Assembly (NCBI RefSeq): GCF_009834515.1
Contig: NZ_CP019426.1
Span: 6,155,501 to 6,219,500 of the forward strand
Direction: 5' to 3'
Source of the DNA: Pseudomonas sp. R84
GTDB taxonomy: Bacteria; Pseudomonadota; Gammaproteobacteria; Pseudomonadales; Pseudomonadaceae
Length of the DNA: 64,000 nucleotides
Made by a program: the position numbers and the translations under genes. Positions 35,576 to 43,861 of this stretch are shown here, one piece after another. Below the pieces are notes generated by a model, which saw only the letters and a list, made by a program, of their open reading frames with translations, was not told where the DNA came from and did no database searches. Within the stretch, counting starts at the first letter, position 1. Each line of letters opens with the position of its first letter.

Positions 35576-36953
35576 TGCCTGGAAAGCGCCGCTGAAACTC
35601 GCAGTGGTCGGCCATACCAACGTCGGCAAGACCTCGCTACTGCGCACGCTGACCCGCGACGTGGGTTTTGGCGAAGTCTCCCATCGCCCGAGTACCACCC
35701 GGCATGTCGAAGGCGCGCGGTTGTCAGTGGACGGCGAGCCGTTGCTCGATCTCTACGACACGCCTGGCCTGGAAGATGCGATCGCTCTGCTGGATTTTCT
35801 CGAACGCCTGGAGCGGCCCGGCGAACGCCTCGATGGCCCGGCGCGGCTGGCGCGTTTTCTCGACGGCAGCGAAGCGCGCCAGCGTTTCGAGCAGGAGGCG
35901 AAAGTGCTACGGCAACTGCTCGCTTCCGACGCCGGTTTGTATGTGATTGATGCCCGCGAACCGGTGTTGGCCAAATATCGTGATGAGCTGGAAGTGCTCG
36001 CCAGTTGTGGCAAACCGCTGCTGCCGGTGCTGAATTTTGTCAGCAGCGCCAACCATCGCGAGCCAGATTGGCGCGAGGCGCTGGCGCGGCTTGGGCTGCA
36101 TGCGCTGGTGCGTTTCGACAGCGTAGCGCCGCCCGAGGATGGCGAGCGGCGGCTGTATGAAAGTCTGGCGCTGCTGCTGGAAAATGCTCGGCCACAACTG
36201 GAACGGTTGATTGCCGATCAACAGGCTCAGCGCCTCGCCCGCCAGCAAAGTGCGGCGCGATTGATTGCTGAATTGTTGATCGACTGCGCCGCGTGCCGGC
36301 GCAGTGTGGTCAGTGAAGCTGCGCAGGAACAGCAAGCCATCAGCGAACTGCGCAAGGCTGTGCGTCAGCGTGAGCAGAAGTGTGTTGAGGCGCTGCTCAA
36401 GCTCTATGCGTTTCGTCCGCAGGATGCGACGGCGAGTGATTTGCCGTTGCTGGACGGGCGTTGGGGCGATGACTTGTTCAACCCGGAAACCTTGAAGCAA
36501 CTCGGCGTGCGCGTGGGCGGCGGTATTGCTGCCGGTGCGGCGGCAGGGGCTGGCGTGGATTTGCTGGTTGGCGGGATTACCCTCGGCGCGGCAGCTTTGG
36601 CAGGGGCGATTGCCGGGGGTGCGCTGCAGACGGCGCGTAGTTATGGCAGTCGCTTGCTCGGCAAGATCAAAGGGCAGCGTGAGCTGACGGTGGATGACGG
36701 GGTGTTGCGGCTGTTGGCGTTGCGCCAGCGGCAGTTGGTGTTGGCGCTGGATCAGCGTGGGCATGCGGCGATGGATGCGGTTCAGGTGGCGACTCCGCAG
36801 GATAAGACTTGGCGCGAGGGCAAGTTGCCGGAAGCGCTGAACAAGGCGCGGGCGCATCCGCAGTGGTCGTCGCTCAATCCGCAGGCGAAGTTGAATCAGG
36901 CTGAGCGGCAGGAGCAGATTGAGGGGTTGGTTGCTCGGGTGCTTGAGCTTTAG
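35568..36953 (+). CDS. DUF3482 GTPase with glycine-zipper segment
   Basis: The 461-residue protein starts with a P-loop GTPase domain: G1 GHTNVGKT (15-22), a switch Thr in RPSTTRHVEG, and G3 DTPG (64-67). At the expected G4 position it has LNFVS (155-159) rather than NKxD, so base specificity is uncertain. A helical region follows, then a glycine zipper (about 313-351: GGGIAAGAAAGAGVDLLVGG, GAAALAGAIAGG), which suggests membrane insertion or oligomerisation. It is coupled to the DUF2868 membrane protein. Cellular role unknown. Confidence 0.85.
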   Translation: MTDAWKAPLKLAVVGHTNVGKTSLLRTLTRDVGFGEVSHRPSTTRHVEGARLSVDGEPLLDLYDTPGLEDAIALLDFLERLERPGERLDGPARLARFLDGSEARQRFEQEAKVLRQLLASDAGLYVIDAREPVLAKYRDELEVLASCGKPLLPVLNFVSSANHREPDWREALARLGLHALVRFDSVAPPEDGERRLYESLALLLENARPQLERLIADQQAQRLARQQSAARLIAELLIDCAACRRSVVSEAAQEQQAISELRKAVRQREQKCVEALLKLYAFRPQDATASDLPLLDGRWGDDLFNPETLKQLGVRVGGGIAAGAAAGAGVDLLVGGITLGAAALAGAIAGGALQTARSYGSRLLGKIKGQRELTVDDGVLRLLALRQRQLVLALDQRGHAAMDAVQVATPQDKTWREGKLPEALNKARAHPQWSSLNPQAKLNQAERQEQIEGLVARVLEL

Positions 36954-36960
36954 ATCGCTA

Positions 36961-37121
36961 CCCCCTCACCCCAGCCCTCTCCCCCAAGGGGTAGAGGGGG
37001 AAAGGGAGCAGATCTGCATGCTGTCCAAACCTGAGTTCGGCTGGATATTTCAGGTCGATGTATGACCCAAGAACAACACGGTCAGCTCCCTCTCCCTCCG
37101 GGAGAGGGCTGGGGTGAGGGT
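36961..37121. repeat. Type C repeat element, copy 1
   Basis: CTCACCCCAGCCCTCTCCC at the left (36965-36983) and GGGAGAGGGCTGGGGTGAGG at the right (37100-37119) form inverted ends about 115 bases apart. The inner part contains TTTCAGGTCGATGTA (about 37049-37063), which recurs inverted in copy 2 at 50.4 kb. Confidence 0.8.
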
Positions 37122-37126
37122 TGCAA

Positions 37127-37687
37127 TCACCCGGCCGACAACAAAACCTCAGCCTTGCGCTTGAGAACCGCCAAATCCATCACCGGCACCGCCCTCTCCT
37201 TGGCCAGCTCATCCCACTGCCGCATCCGCAGACTGACCGCACACAACGGATCGCGCTCAAACACATCCGCCTCAGCCTCGGTCATCACCCCACCCTGATA
37301 CGCCAGCGTCCGCCGACTCGCCTCACTTAATCGATCAAAATACCCCGGCTCACGCAACGTCAGATACCGCTTGGCCTGCACGTGATATTCCACCAGCCGC
37401 GCCATCCGCTCACTGAAACCGGCCTCACGCAAATAATGCGCACCCAGCCGTTCATGGCTGACCACACCATAGCCGCCCATGTTCTCCGCGCCCTCGGCAC
37501 ACAAATGGCCGATGTCATGGAAGAACGCCGCGAGCACCACTTCGTCATCAAAACCTTCGGCGATCGCGAGTTCGGCAGACTGGGACATGTGCTCGATCTG
37601 CGATACCGGTTCGCCGATGTAATCGCTGGTGCCGAAGCGCTCATACAACCCGAATACCCGCGCGACGACTTGCTCGTGACCTGTCAT
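37127..37687 (-). CDS. PhnZ-like HD-domain phosphonate oxygenase
   Basis: The 186-residue HD-domain protein aligns residue by residue with PhnZ, the mixed-valent diiron enzyme that cleaves (R)-1-hydroxy-2-aminoethylphosphonate to glycine and phosphate. Placeable residues are Tyr23 and Glu26 (lid pair, in SDYIGEPV), His33, His57-Asp58 (HDIG), His78 or His84, His102 and Asp159, each offset by one or two from what I recall for PhnZ. ATG 37687 is preferred to TTG 37690 and overlaps the upstream stop as TGATG. It is last in the phosphonate set. Confidence 0.82.
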   Translation of the reverse strand: MTGHEQVVARVFGLYERFGTSDYIGEPVSQIEHMSQSAELAIAEGFDDEVVLAAFFHDIGHLCAEGAENMGGYGVVSHERLGAHYLREAGFSERMARLVEYHVQAKRYLTLREPGYFDRLSEASRRTLAYQGGVMTEAEADVFERDPLCAVSLRMRQWDELAKERAVPVMDLAVLKRKAEVLLSAG

Positions 37688-38820
37688 CAAACTTCCTCCA
37701 ACAACTGCGCAATGTTGCGCTCGGCCATGGCCGGGCCGACGCTCATGCCGACACCCGTGTGCATCAGCGCCACACTCAACCCTGCTGCCGGGCGCAGGAA
37801 TGAAAATGGCCCCGGCCCCCGGGAACCATAGACGCCCTGCCAGCGCTCGACCACTTGCACCTTGCAGCCCAGCGTCTGTTCGGCCAGTTCGAGCATCCAG
37901 TTGTCCACTTGCTCGGCGTTGAACGGTGAAGGCTCGCTGCCGTAATGGTGCGAGTCGCCGATGATCACTTCGCCGTAGGGCGTCGGGCTGATCAACAGGT
38001 GGATGCCGTTGTCGTGCAGGTGCGGTTGTTCGCGCAGGATTTGCGCCTGCACCGCCGCCGCTTCCGGCAGATCGGCGAAAGCGCCGTAGTGCACGCAGCT
38101 CAGGCCGGTGAGCAAGGCGTGTTGCAGATTCAGATCGATCTGCGGTTTGGCGCGGAGCATTTGCAGGCGGCAGATTTGCGGGTCGAGCGCGGCGATCGGC
38201 TCGGCCAGCAAGGTCTGATAATCGTGGCCGGAGCAGACGATGATCTGCTTCGCGGTAAAACTGCCGGCGGTGCTGTGCAAGTGACCGGGCTCTACATCGC
38301 GCACCAGCGTGGAGAAGTGGAACTCGACGCCGAGGTCTCGGCGCAGGTAATCGATCAGCGCCGGGATTGCTTCACGCGAGTACAGCTGTTGATCGTCGAT
38401 ACCGTGCAACGCGGCGCGGTGGTGGCTGAACTGGCCGTGATACAGATCGCGCAAGGCCGCGCCGCGCAGCAACTGGATGTTGTAACCGTGCTCCACGGCG
38501 CGACCGTTGCAGAACACTTCCAGCAAGTGTTCTTCAACTTCAGTGCGAGCGAACAGGTACGAGCCGTTACGCTTGATCTGCAAACCGGCGAGCTGCGCCC
38601 AGTCGCCCCAGATGTCGCGGCTGGCCTTGGCTAGCTCGAGCATTTGGCCAGGTGGTTGGCCAGTGACCAGCGCCTGGCCGAAGTTGCGCACCGAGGCGCC
38701 GAGAGGCGTGGCGGTGCGTTCGAAGACGGCGACCTTGAGGCCGCGTTTGGCGGCGGCGTAGGCGTGCGATAGGCCCAGAATGCCGGCGCCTACGACGAGC
38801 AGGTCTTTGTGTTGTGTCAT
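37687..38820 (-). CDS. FAD-dependent amine oxidoreductase of a phosphonate locus (TIGR03364 type)
   Basis: The 377-residue protein belongs to the glycine-oxidase/DadA-like flavoenzymes: N-terminal DLLVVGAGILGLSHAYAAAKRGLKVAVFER, a central GSYLFARTEVE, and a C-terminal GVYGSRGPGPFSFLRP / GVGMSVGPAMAERNIA. Proteins of this type sit beside aminoethylphosphonate transporters and PhnZ-like genes and are thought to oxidise aminophosphonates or their N-methyl forms. It is coupled to the PhnZ-like gene by a 1-base overlap. Confidence 0.82.
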   Translation of the reverse strand: MTQHKDLLVVGAGILGLSHAYAAAKRGLKVAVFERTATPLGASVRNFGQALVTGQPPGQMLELAKASRDIWGDWAQLAGLQIKRNGSYLFARTEVEEHLLEVFCNGRAVEHGYNIQLLRGAALRDLYHGQFSHHRAALHGIDDQQLYSREAIPALIDYLRRDLGVEFHFSTLVRDVEPGHLHSTAGSFTAKQIIVCSGHDYQTLLAEPIAALDPQICRLQMLRAKPQIDLNLQHALLTGLSCVHYGAFADLPEAAAVQAQILREQPHLHDNGIHLLISPTPYGEVIIGDSHHYGSEPSPFNAEQVDNWMLELAEQTLGCKVQVVERWQGVYGSRGPGPFSFLRPAAGLSVALMHTGVGMSVGPAMAERNIAQLLEEV

Positions 38821-38850
38821 CTGGATGATTTCCTGAATGAAAGACCGCTA

Positions 38851-38913
38851 TCGCGAGCAGGCTCACTCCTACAGTTGGAATGCGTTCCCCTGTAGGAGTG
38901 AGCCTGCTCGCGA
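38851..38913. repeat. REP doublet A9 (short-spacer variant)
   Basis: Units TCGCGAGCAGGCTCACTCC (from 38851) and TGTAGGAGTGAGCCTGCTCG (from 38891) with a 17-base spacer. Both halves carry the matched change to ACTCC/GGAGT and CTACA/TGTAG, so it is a subfamily with compensated substitutions. Confidence 0.85.
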
Positions 38914-38938
38914 TGAGGCCCTGTCAGCTTGCGAAGAT

Positions 38939-39964
38939 TTACTTGGCCGCCACTTTCTCGGACTTGCCGTCATAACGCTTGCGCCACTCGGTGAGGATCT
39001 CGTCACGATTCTTCGAGGCCCAGGCAAAGTCGTTCTTGATCAAACGCTGCTCATAATCCGCCGGCAGTTCGGTCTGCGGCTTGGCGATCCCCGGCTGCGC
39101 GAGGACAGCGAAGTTCTCCTTGTACAGATCCATCGCCTCAGCACTCGCCGAGAAGTCCGCGAGTTTCTTGGCCGCCTCTTCATGCGGCGTGCCTTTGATC
39201 ACCGCAGTCGCTTCGATCTCCCAGCCCAGACCTTCCTTCGGCAGGATGATGTCCAGTGGCGCGCCCTGACGCTTCAGCTGTACGGCTGGATATTCAAAGG
39301 AAATACCAATCGGGAATTCCCCCGCCGCTGCCAGTTTGCAAGGCTTGGAACCGGAGTGAACGTATTGCCCGATGTTCTGGTGCAGACCGTCCATGTAGGC
39401 CCAGCCCTGCTTCTCGCCAAAGGTTTGCAGCCAGGCGCTGACGTCGAGGAAACCGGTGCCGGACGACGCCGGGTTGGGCATGACAATCTTGCCCTTGTAC
39501 TCAGGCTTGGTCAGGTCCTGCCAGCTCACGGGTTTAGTCAGGCCCTGCTTCTCGGCTTCGACGGTGTTGAAGCAAATGGTCGCGGCCCACACATCCATGC
39601 CGACCCAGGCTGGCGGGTTGGCGGCGTCGCGGTAGTTCGCGCCGATCTTGCCGAGATCCTTCGGTGCATAGCTTTGCAACATGCCTTGCTGATCGAGGAT
39701 CGCCAGACTCGAAGCCGCCAGCCCCCACACCGCGTCAGCCTGCGGACGAGCCTTTTCGGCGAGCAGTTTGGCGGTGATGATCCCGGTGGAATCGCGTACC
39801 CATTTGATCTCGACGTCCGGGTTGGCCTTTTCGAAGGCTTCTTTGTAGGACTTCAGTTGCTCGGCTTCGAGGGCGGTGTACACCGTCAACTCGGTTTTTG
39901 CCGCGAAGGCATTCAGGCTGAAAGTAGCGAGCACAGCAGCGGCCAGGGCCATAGGCTTGAACAT
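38939..39964 (-). CDS. Aminoethylphosphonate ABC transporter, substrate-binding protein
   Basis: The 341-residue periplasmic protein has a signal peptide (MALAAAVLATFSLNAFA) and the fold of iron/putrescine-type binding proteins: TELTVYTALEAEQLKSYKEAF at the start and ADAVWGLAASSLAILDQQGML. With its permease, ATPase, and PhnZ-like and FAD neighbours it fits the 2-aminoethylphosphonate binding proteins (PhnS/AepX-like). ATG 39964 starts the signal peptide; the frame continues 30 codons into the permease gene region. Confidence 0.85.
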   Translation of the reverse strand: MFKPMALAAAVLATFSLNAFAAKTELTVYTALEAEQLKSYKEAFEKANPDVEIKWVRDSTGIITAKLLAEKARPQADAVWGLAASSLAILDQQGMLQSYAPKDLGKIGANYRDAANPPAWVGMDVWAATICFNTVEAEKQGLTKPVSWQDLTKPEYKGKIVMPNPASSGTGFLDVSAWLQTFGEKQGWAYMDGLHQNIGQYVHSGSKPCKLAAAGEFPIGISFEYPAVQLKRQGAPLDIILPKEGLGWEIEATAVIKGTPHEEAAKKLADFSASAEAMDLYKENFAVLAQPGIAKPQTELPADYEQRLIKNDFAWASKNRDEILTEWRKRYDGKSEKVAAK

Positions 39965-39990
39965 GATCGTTTTCCTGTAGGTGAGTTGAA

Positions 39991-41715
39991 TCAGTGACCG
40001 GGCGCGGTTTGCCGCCAGGCTTGAGAACGGCGCAGCAAGCCGCGCGAAGCCCACGCCAGCAGCAAGGATACGCCCGCCGAAGTGAACAGAATCAGGGTCG
40101 ACATCGCCGCCGCGCCGCCAACGTTGCCGGCGTCATCCATGTTCAGCACCGCGACTGCCGCGAGGATGGTGTCGGGGCTGTAGAGGAAGATCGCTGCGGA
40201 AACCGTGGTCATCGCCGAGACGAACAAGTAGCGCACGATGTCGAGCAGCGCCGGCAGGCAGATCGGCACGGTGACGCGCAGGTAGTGGCGATACAGCGGC
40301 GCCTTAAGCGACAGCGCGGCGGCTTCGAACTCGGCGTCGAGTTGGCGCAGCGCGGTGGTCGCGGTCATTTGGGCGGTGGTCAGGTAGTGCGCGATGGTGC
40401 AGACGATCAGCAGCGCCATCGTCCCGTAGAGCACATGCAGCGGGTTACCGGTGAGGTTGAAAAAGAAGACGTAACCCAGACCGAGCACCAGCCCCGGCAC
40501 CGCCATCGGCACAAAACTGAGCATGCGCAGGGCTAGATTGAGGCCGCGTTGGCTGCGGGTTTTCTCCATCAGATAAGCGCCGGTGAAGATCAGCACGCTG
40601 CCGATCAACGCCGTGCCCAAGGCCATTTTCAAACTGTTGCTGTAAGCCAGCCAGCCACCGCCGGCGGTTTCGTTGAACTGGTAATGGTTGAGCGACAGCG
40701 ACAGGTTGTATGGCCAGAACTTCACCAGTGAGGAAAACACCGCCATGCCGAACACCAGAATCAACGCGGCGCTGATCAGCAAGACAATCGCCAGGTAACA
40801 GCCGTCGCGCAGTTTCGACGGCGCCGGTTTGAACACCTGCGCCCGACCGCTCATGGAGTCGCCATGGCGGCGACGCAGCCAGGCATCGACGCCGAAGCTG
40901 AACAGCGCCGGCAGCAACAGCACCATGCCGATCAACGCGCCGCGACCGAACTGCTGTTGGCCGACCACGGCTTTGTAGGCTTCCAGCGCCAGCACTTGGT
41001 AGTCGCCACCGACCACCACCGGCACCCCGAAATCGGTGATGGTCAGGGTGAACACCAGACAGAACGCGGCGAACACGGCCTGTCGCGTTGCCGGCCAAGT
41101 GATGCTGCGAAACGCCTTGGCCGGACTGGCGCCCATGCTCGACGCAGCATCGAACAGCCGCGCATCGGCCAACGACAACGCCGAGAGCAAAATCATCAGC
41201 GCATGCGGGAAGGTGTAAATCACCTCGCCCAGCACAATCCCCCAGAAGCCATAAATGTTGTCCGAGAGCAGCCCGCGCAACATGCCTTGGTTGCCGAACA
41301 GATAGACCAACGCAATCCCCGGCAACATCGACGGTGCCATCAGCGGCAGCAACGAAATGCCGCGCCAGATGCCCTTCACCGGAATCATTGTGCGTTGCAG
41401 CGCGTAGGCAAACAGGTAGGCCAGCGGTACGACGATGGCCGCGACGCTGAGAGAAACTTTCAGGCTGTTGCCGAGCAGCCAGTGGAAATTCTCGCTGCTC
41501 ACCAGCTCCTTCGCCGCGACCCAGCCACCGCCCTGCCCGGCTTCACTGCTGAAACCACGCCAGAAGATTGCCAACAACGGCAGCAATACCGCGACGCCGA
41601 GTAACAGCAGCAGTAGGACTTTGCCGCCGACGACAAAAATGCGATCGCCGATCTCGGCTTTAGAAGTCTGGCGCACCTGCTTGTGCGGTAGCGGCAGCGC
41701 GAGGTTGCTGTTCAT
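39991..41715 (-). CDS. Aminoethylphosphonate ABC transporter, fused permease
   Basis: The 574-residue protein contains two inner-membrane permease domains in one chain, each with an EAA-type loop: SLADARLFDAASSMGASPAKAFRSITWP in the first half and LDAEFEAAALSLKAPLYRHYLRVTVP in the second. About 12 helices are visible. A single polypeptide thus replaces a heterodimer. It lies 26 bases upstream of the binding-protein gene and its start overlaps the ATPase stop (TGATG). Confidence 0.9.
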   Translation of the reverse strand: MNSNLALPLPHKQVRQTSKAEIGDRIFVVGGKVLLLLLLGVAVLLPLLAIFWRGFSSEAGQGGGWVAAKELVSSENFHWLLGNSLKVSLSVAAIVVPLAYLFAYALQRTMIPVKGIWRGISLLPLMAPSMLPGIALVYLFGNQGMLRGLLSDNIYGFWGIVLGEVIYTFPHALMILLSALSLADARLFDAASSMGASPAKAFRSITWPATRQAVFAAFCLVFTLTITDFGVPVVVGGDYQVLALEAYKAVVGQQQFGRGALIGMVLLLPALFSFGVDAWLRRRHGDSMSGRAQVFKPAPSKLRDGCYLAIVLLISAALILVFGMAVFSSLVKFWPYNLSLSLNHYQFNETAGGGWLAYSNSLKMALGTALIGSVLIFTGAYLMEKTRSQRGLNLALRMLSFVPMAVPGLVLGLGYVFFFNLTGNPLHVLYGTMALLIVCTIAHYLTTAQMTATTALRQLDAEFEAAALSLKAPLYRHYLRVTVPICLPALLDIVRYLFVSAMTTVSAAIFLYSPDTILAAVAVLNMDDAGNVGGAAAMSTLILFTSAGVSLLLAWASRGLLRRSQAWRQTAPGH

Positions 41716-42791
41716 CAGGCAAACACCTGCAGGCTGCGCGGCGGCAAGGCGACCATGATTTGCTGGGCGCCGAGGCGCGGCATGGCTTCCGGGGCGAGTT
41801 CAGCGAGCAGCGCGTGGCCGGGCAACTGATCGAGTTCGAAGCTCATGCGGCAGCGGTTGCCGAGGAAGGTGATCTCGCGGACTTTGGCCGGGAACAGGTT
41901 TTCTTCGTGCACCGGTGGATTGACGTTGATGGCTTCCGGGCGGCAAAACAAACGGCCCGAGGCGCGCTGAATGCTGCCATCGCTGAGGCGCAGATTCATC
42001 CCGCCGACCTGCGCGTGAGTGTCGCTGCTGCGCTGGAACGGCAGCCAGTTGCCCTGGCCGACAAACTCGGCCACGAACGGCGTGGCTGGGCGGTTGTAGA
42101 TTTCCTGCGGGGTGGCGTACTGCTCGACGCGGCCGTTGTTCATCACCGCGATACGGTCGGCCATCAGCATGGCTTCGTCCTGATTGTGCGTGACCATCAG
42201 GGTGGTGATGCCGAGGTTGCGTTGCAGTTGGCGCAGCTCGGTGCACAGATGCTCGCGGACGCGGGCGTCGAGGGCCGACATCGGTTCGTCGAGCAATAGC
42301 AGCGACGGTGCCGGCGCCAGAGCGCGGGCCAGCGCGACACGCTGTTGCTGACCGCCGGACAATTGGCCGGGATATTTTTTCTCGCTGCCGGTGAGGCCGA
42401 CCAGTTCGAGCATCTGTCCGACGCGCTGGCGCACTTCATCGCGACCGCTGCCAGCAAGGCCGTAGGCAATATTCGCCTCGACGGTCAGATTGGGGAACAG
42501 CGCGTAGGACTGGAACAGAATCCCGTAGTCGCGAGCCTGTGGGGCGAGATGCGAGACGTCGCGGTCGCCAAGGTACAGCTCGCCGCTGTCCTGCTTCTCG
42601 AGTCCGGCGATACAGCGCAGCAATGTGGTCTTGCCGCAGCCCGAGGGGCCGAGCAGACACACCAGTTCACCGGCGGCGACGTCGAGAGAAACGTTATCCA
42701 GTGCGGTGAACGCGCCGAAGCGTTTCTGCACGCCGCGCACTTTCATCGGCGCACCGGGGTTGGTCAGGGCAGTTGCGATGGCAGGATTCAT
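41715..42791 (-). CDS. Aminoethylphosphonate ABC transporter, ATP-binding protein
   Basis: The 358-residue ABC ATPase has Walker A GPSGCGKTTLL, signature LSGGQQQRVALARAL, Walker B LLLLDEPMSALD, the switch His in VTHNQDEA, and a C-terminal TOBE domain. It is first in a probable operon ATPase-permease-binding protein-FAD enzyme-PhnZ-like enzyme, all on the minus strand. Substrate assignment rests on the neighbours. Confidence 0.88.
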   Translation of the reverse strand: MNPAIATALTNPGAPMKVRGVQKRFGAFTALDNVSLDVAAGELVCLLGPSGCGKTTLLRCIAGLEKQDSGELYLGDRDVSHLAPQARDYGILFQSYALFPNLTVEANIAYGLAGSGRDEVRQRVGQMLELVGLTGSEKKYPGQLSGGQQQRVALARALAPAPSLLLLDEPMSALDARVREHLCTELRQLQRNLGITTLMVTHNQDEAMLMADRIAVMNNGRVEQYATPQEIYNRPATPFVAEFVGQGNWLPFQRSSDTHAQVGGMNLRLSDGSIQRASGRLFCRPEAINVNPPVHEENLFPAKVREITFLGNRCRMSFELDQLPGHALLAELAPEAMPRLGAQQIMVALPPRSLQVFA

Positions 42792-42900
42792 GGACAGACC
42801 TCATCAAGCAGATGGGGCCAATCCTAGAGTTGTAATGCGTCCGTCATATGGCAACGAGGCAAAAACGGCCGATAGTGGTATTCAGGGATTTTGGTTGGAG

Positions 42901-42982
42901 ATCAAAAGATCGCAGCCTTCGGCAGCTCCTACATTGGAATGCGTCCCCCTGTAGGAGCTGCCGAAGGCTGCGATCTTTTGAT
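42901..42982. repeat. Type B palindromic repeat doublet B3
   Basis: ATCAAAAGATCGCAGCC at the left and GTAGGAGCTGCCGAAGG to CTGCGATCTTTTGAT at the right form nearly perfect inverted halves with a short centre. It lies between the ABC operon and the LysR gene, ending two bases before the LysR stop codon. Confidence 0.88.
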
Positions 42983-42984
42983 CT

Positions 42985-43848
42985 TCAAGCCGGGGACATT
43001 TCCTGTGCCAAGCCGAGGAACGCCGCCGGCAACCGCGCGCCCTTCCTTTCTTTGAGGCAGTAAAGGTACTCGGGAATCTGCGGTGCATTCTCGATCGTCA
43101 GCACGCGCAACTGCGGATCATGCGGCACTTCCTGCCGGGCAATGATGCTGATGCCGATATTGCGCAACACCGCCTCACGAATCGACTCACGGCTGCCGAT
43201 CTCCAGCAGCGGCCCGAAACTCACCCCGGCACTGGCGAGCAACTCCTCCGTCAACCGCCGCGTGGTCGAACCCGACTCACGCATCAACAACGTATGCCCG
43301 GCCAGCGCACTCAACGCCACATGTTCCTGCGTTGCCAGCGGATGATTGCGATGCACCGCCAGCACCAGAGGATCCGTGCCCAATACCCGACGAATCAACC
43401 GCGCGTCATCAAGCAATTGCGACGACGCGGCGATATCCACGCGGTAATCCTCCAGCGCCTCCAGCACCTGCTGTGAATTGCCGATTTCCACCGACACTTC
43501 CACTTGCGGCAGACGCTCGCGAAAGGTCTTCACCAGATCGAGAATGTAATACGGTGCGGTCGCTGCGATGCGCAACGTGCCTTGCACCTGACCGCTGTTG
43601 CGCAGGAAAAACTCGATGTCGGCTTCCTGCTGCAACAGCGTCTTGACCATCGGCAGCAGCCGCGCGCCTTCGTCGCTGACGCTCAGACGCCGACCGCCAC
43701 GGTAGAACAGCTCCACAGAGTAATGACTTTCCAGATTGCGGATCTGCGTGGTCACGGTCGGTTGGCTGAGGCCGAGTTTTTTCGCCGCCAGCGTGATGCT
43801 GCCCAGGCGAGCGACCATGTAAAACGCTTTCAGCTCGGCACTCAGCAC
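42985..43848 (-). CDS. LysR-family regulator, probably of the aminoethylphosphonate genes
   Basis: The 287-residue regulator has the LysR helix-turn-helix at the N-terminus (FYMVARLGSITLAAKKLGLSQPTVTTQIRNLE) and a periplasmic-binding-like effector domain. GTG 43848 is the likely start, after GAGGAAAGG. Its place just upstream of the ABC operon on the same strand suggests it controls phosphonate use. It also follows cadA by only 13 bases, so some of its message could come from the metal-induced cadA transcript. Confidence 0.85.
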   Translation of the reverse strand: MLSAELKAFYMVARLGSITLAAKKLGLSQPTVTTQIRNLESHYSVELFYRGGRRLSVSDEGARLLPMVKTLLQQEADIEFFLRNSGQVQGTLRIAATAPYYILDLVKTFRERLPQVEVSVEIGNSQQVLEALEDYRVDIAASSQLLDDARLIRRVLGTDPLVLAVHRNHPLATQEHVALSALAGHTLLMRESGSTTRRLTEELLASAGVSFGPLLEIGSRESIREAVLRNIGISIIARQEVPHDPQLRVLTIENAPQIPEYLYCLKERKGARLPAAFLGLAQEMSPA

Positions 43849-43861
43849 AACCTTTCCTCAT

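Noticed and set aside
39991..42791. Iron or putrescine uptake system
   Set aside because: The transporter fold is shared with those systems, but the coupled PhnZ-like and FAD aminophosphonate genes favour aminoethylphosphonate.
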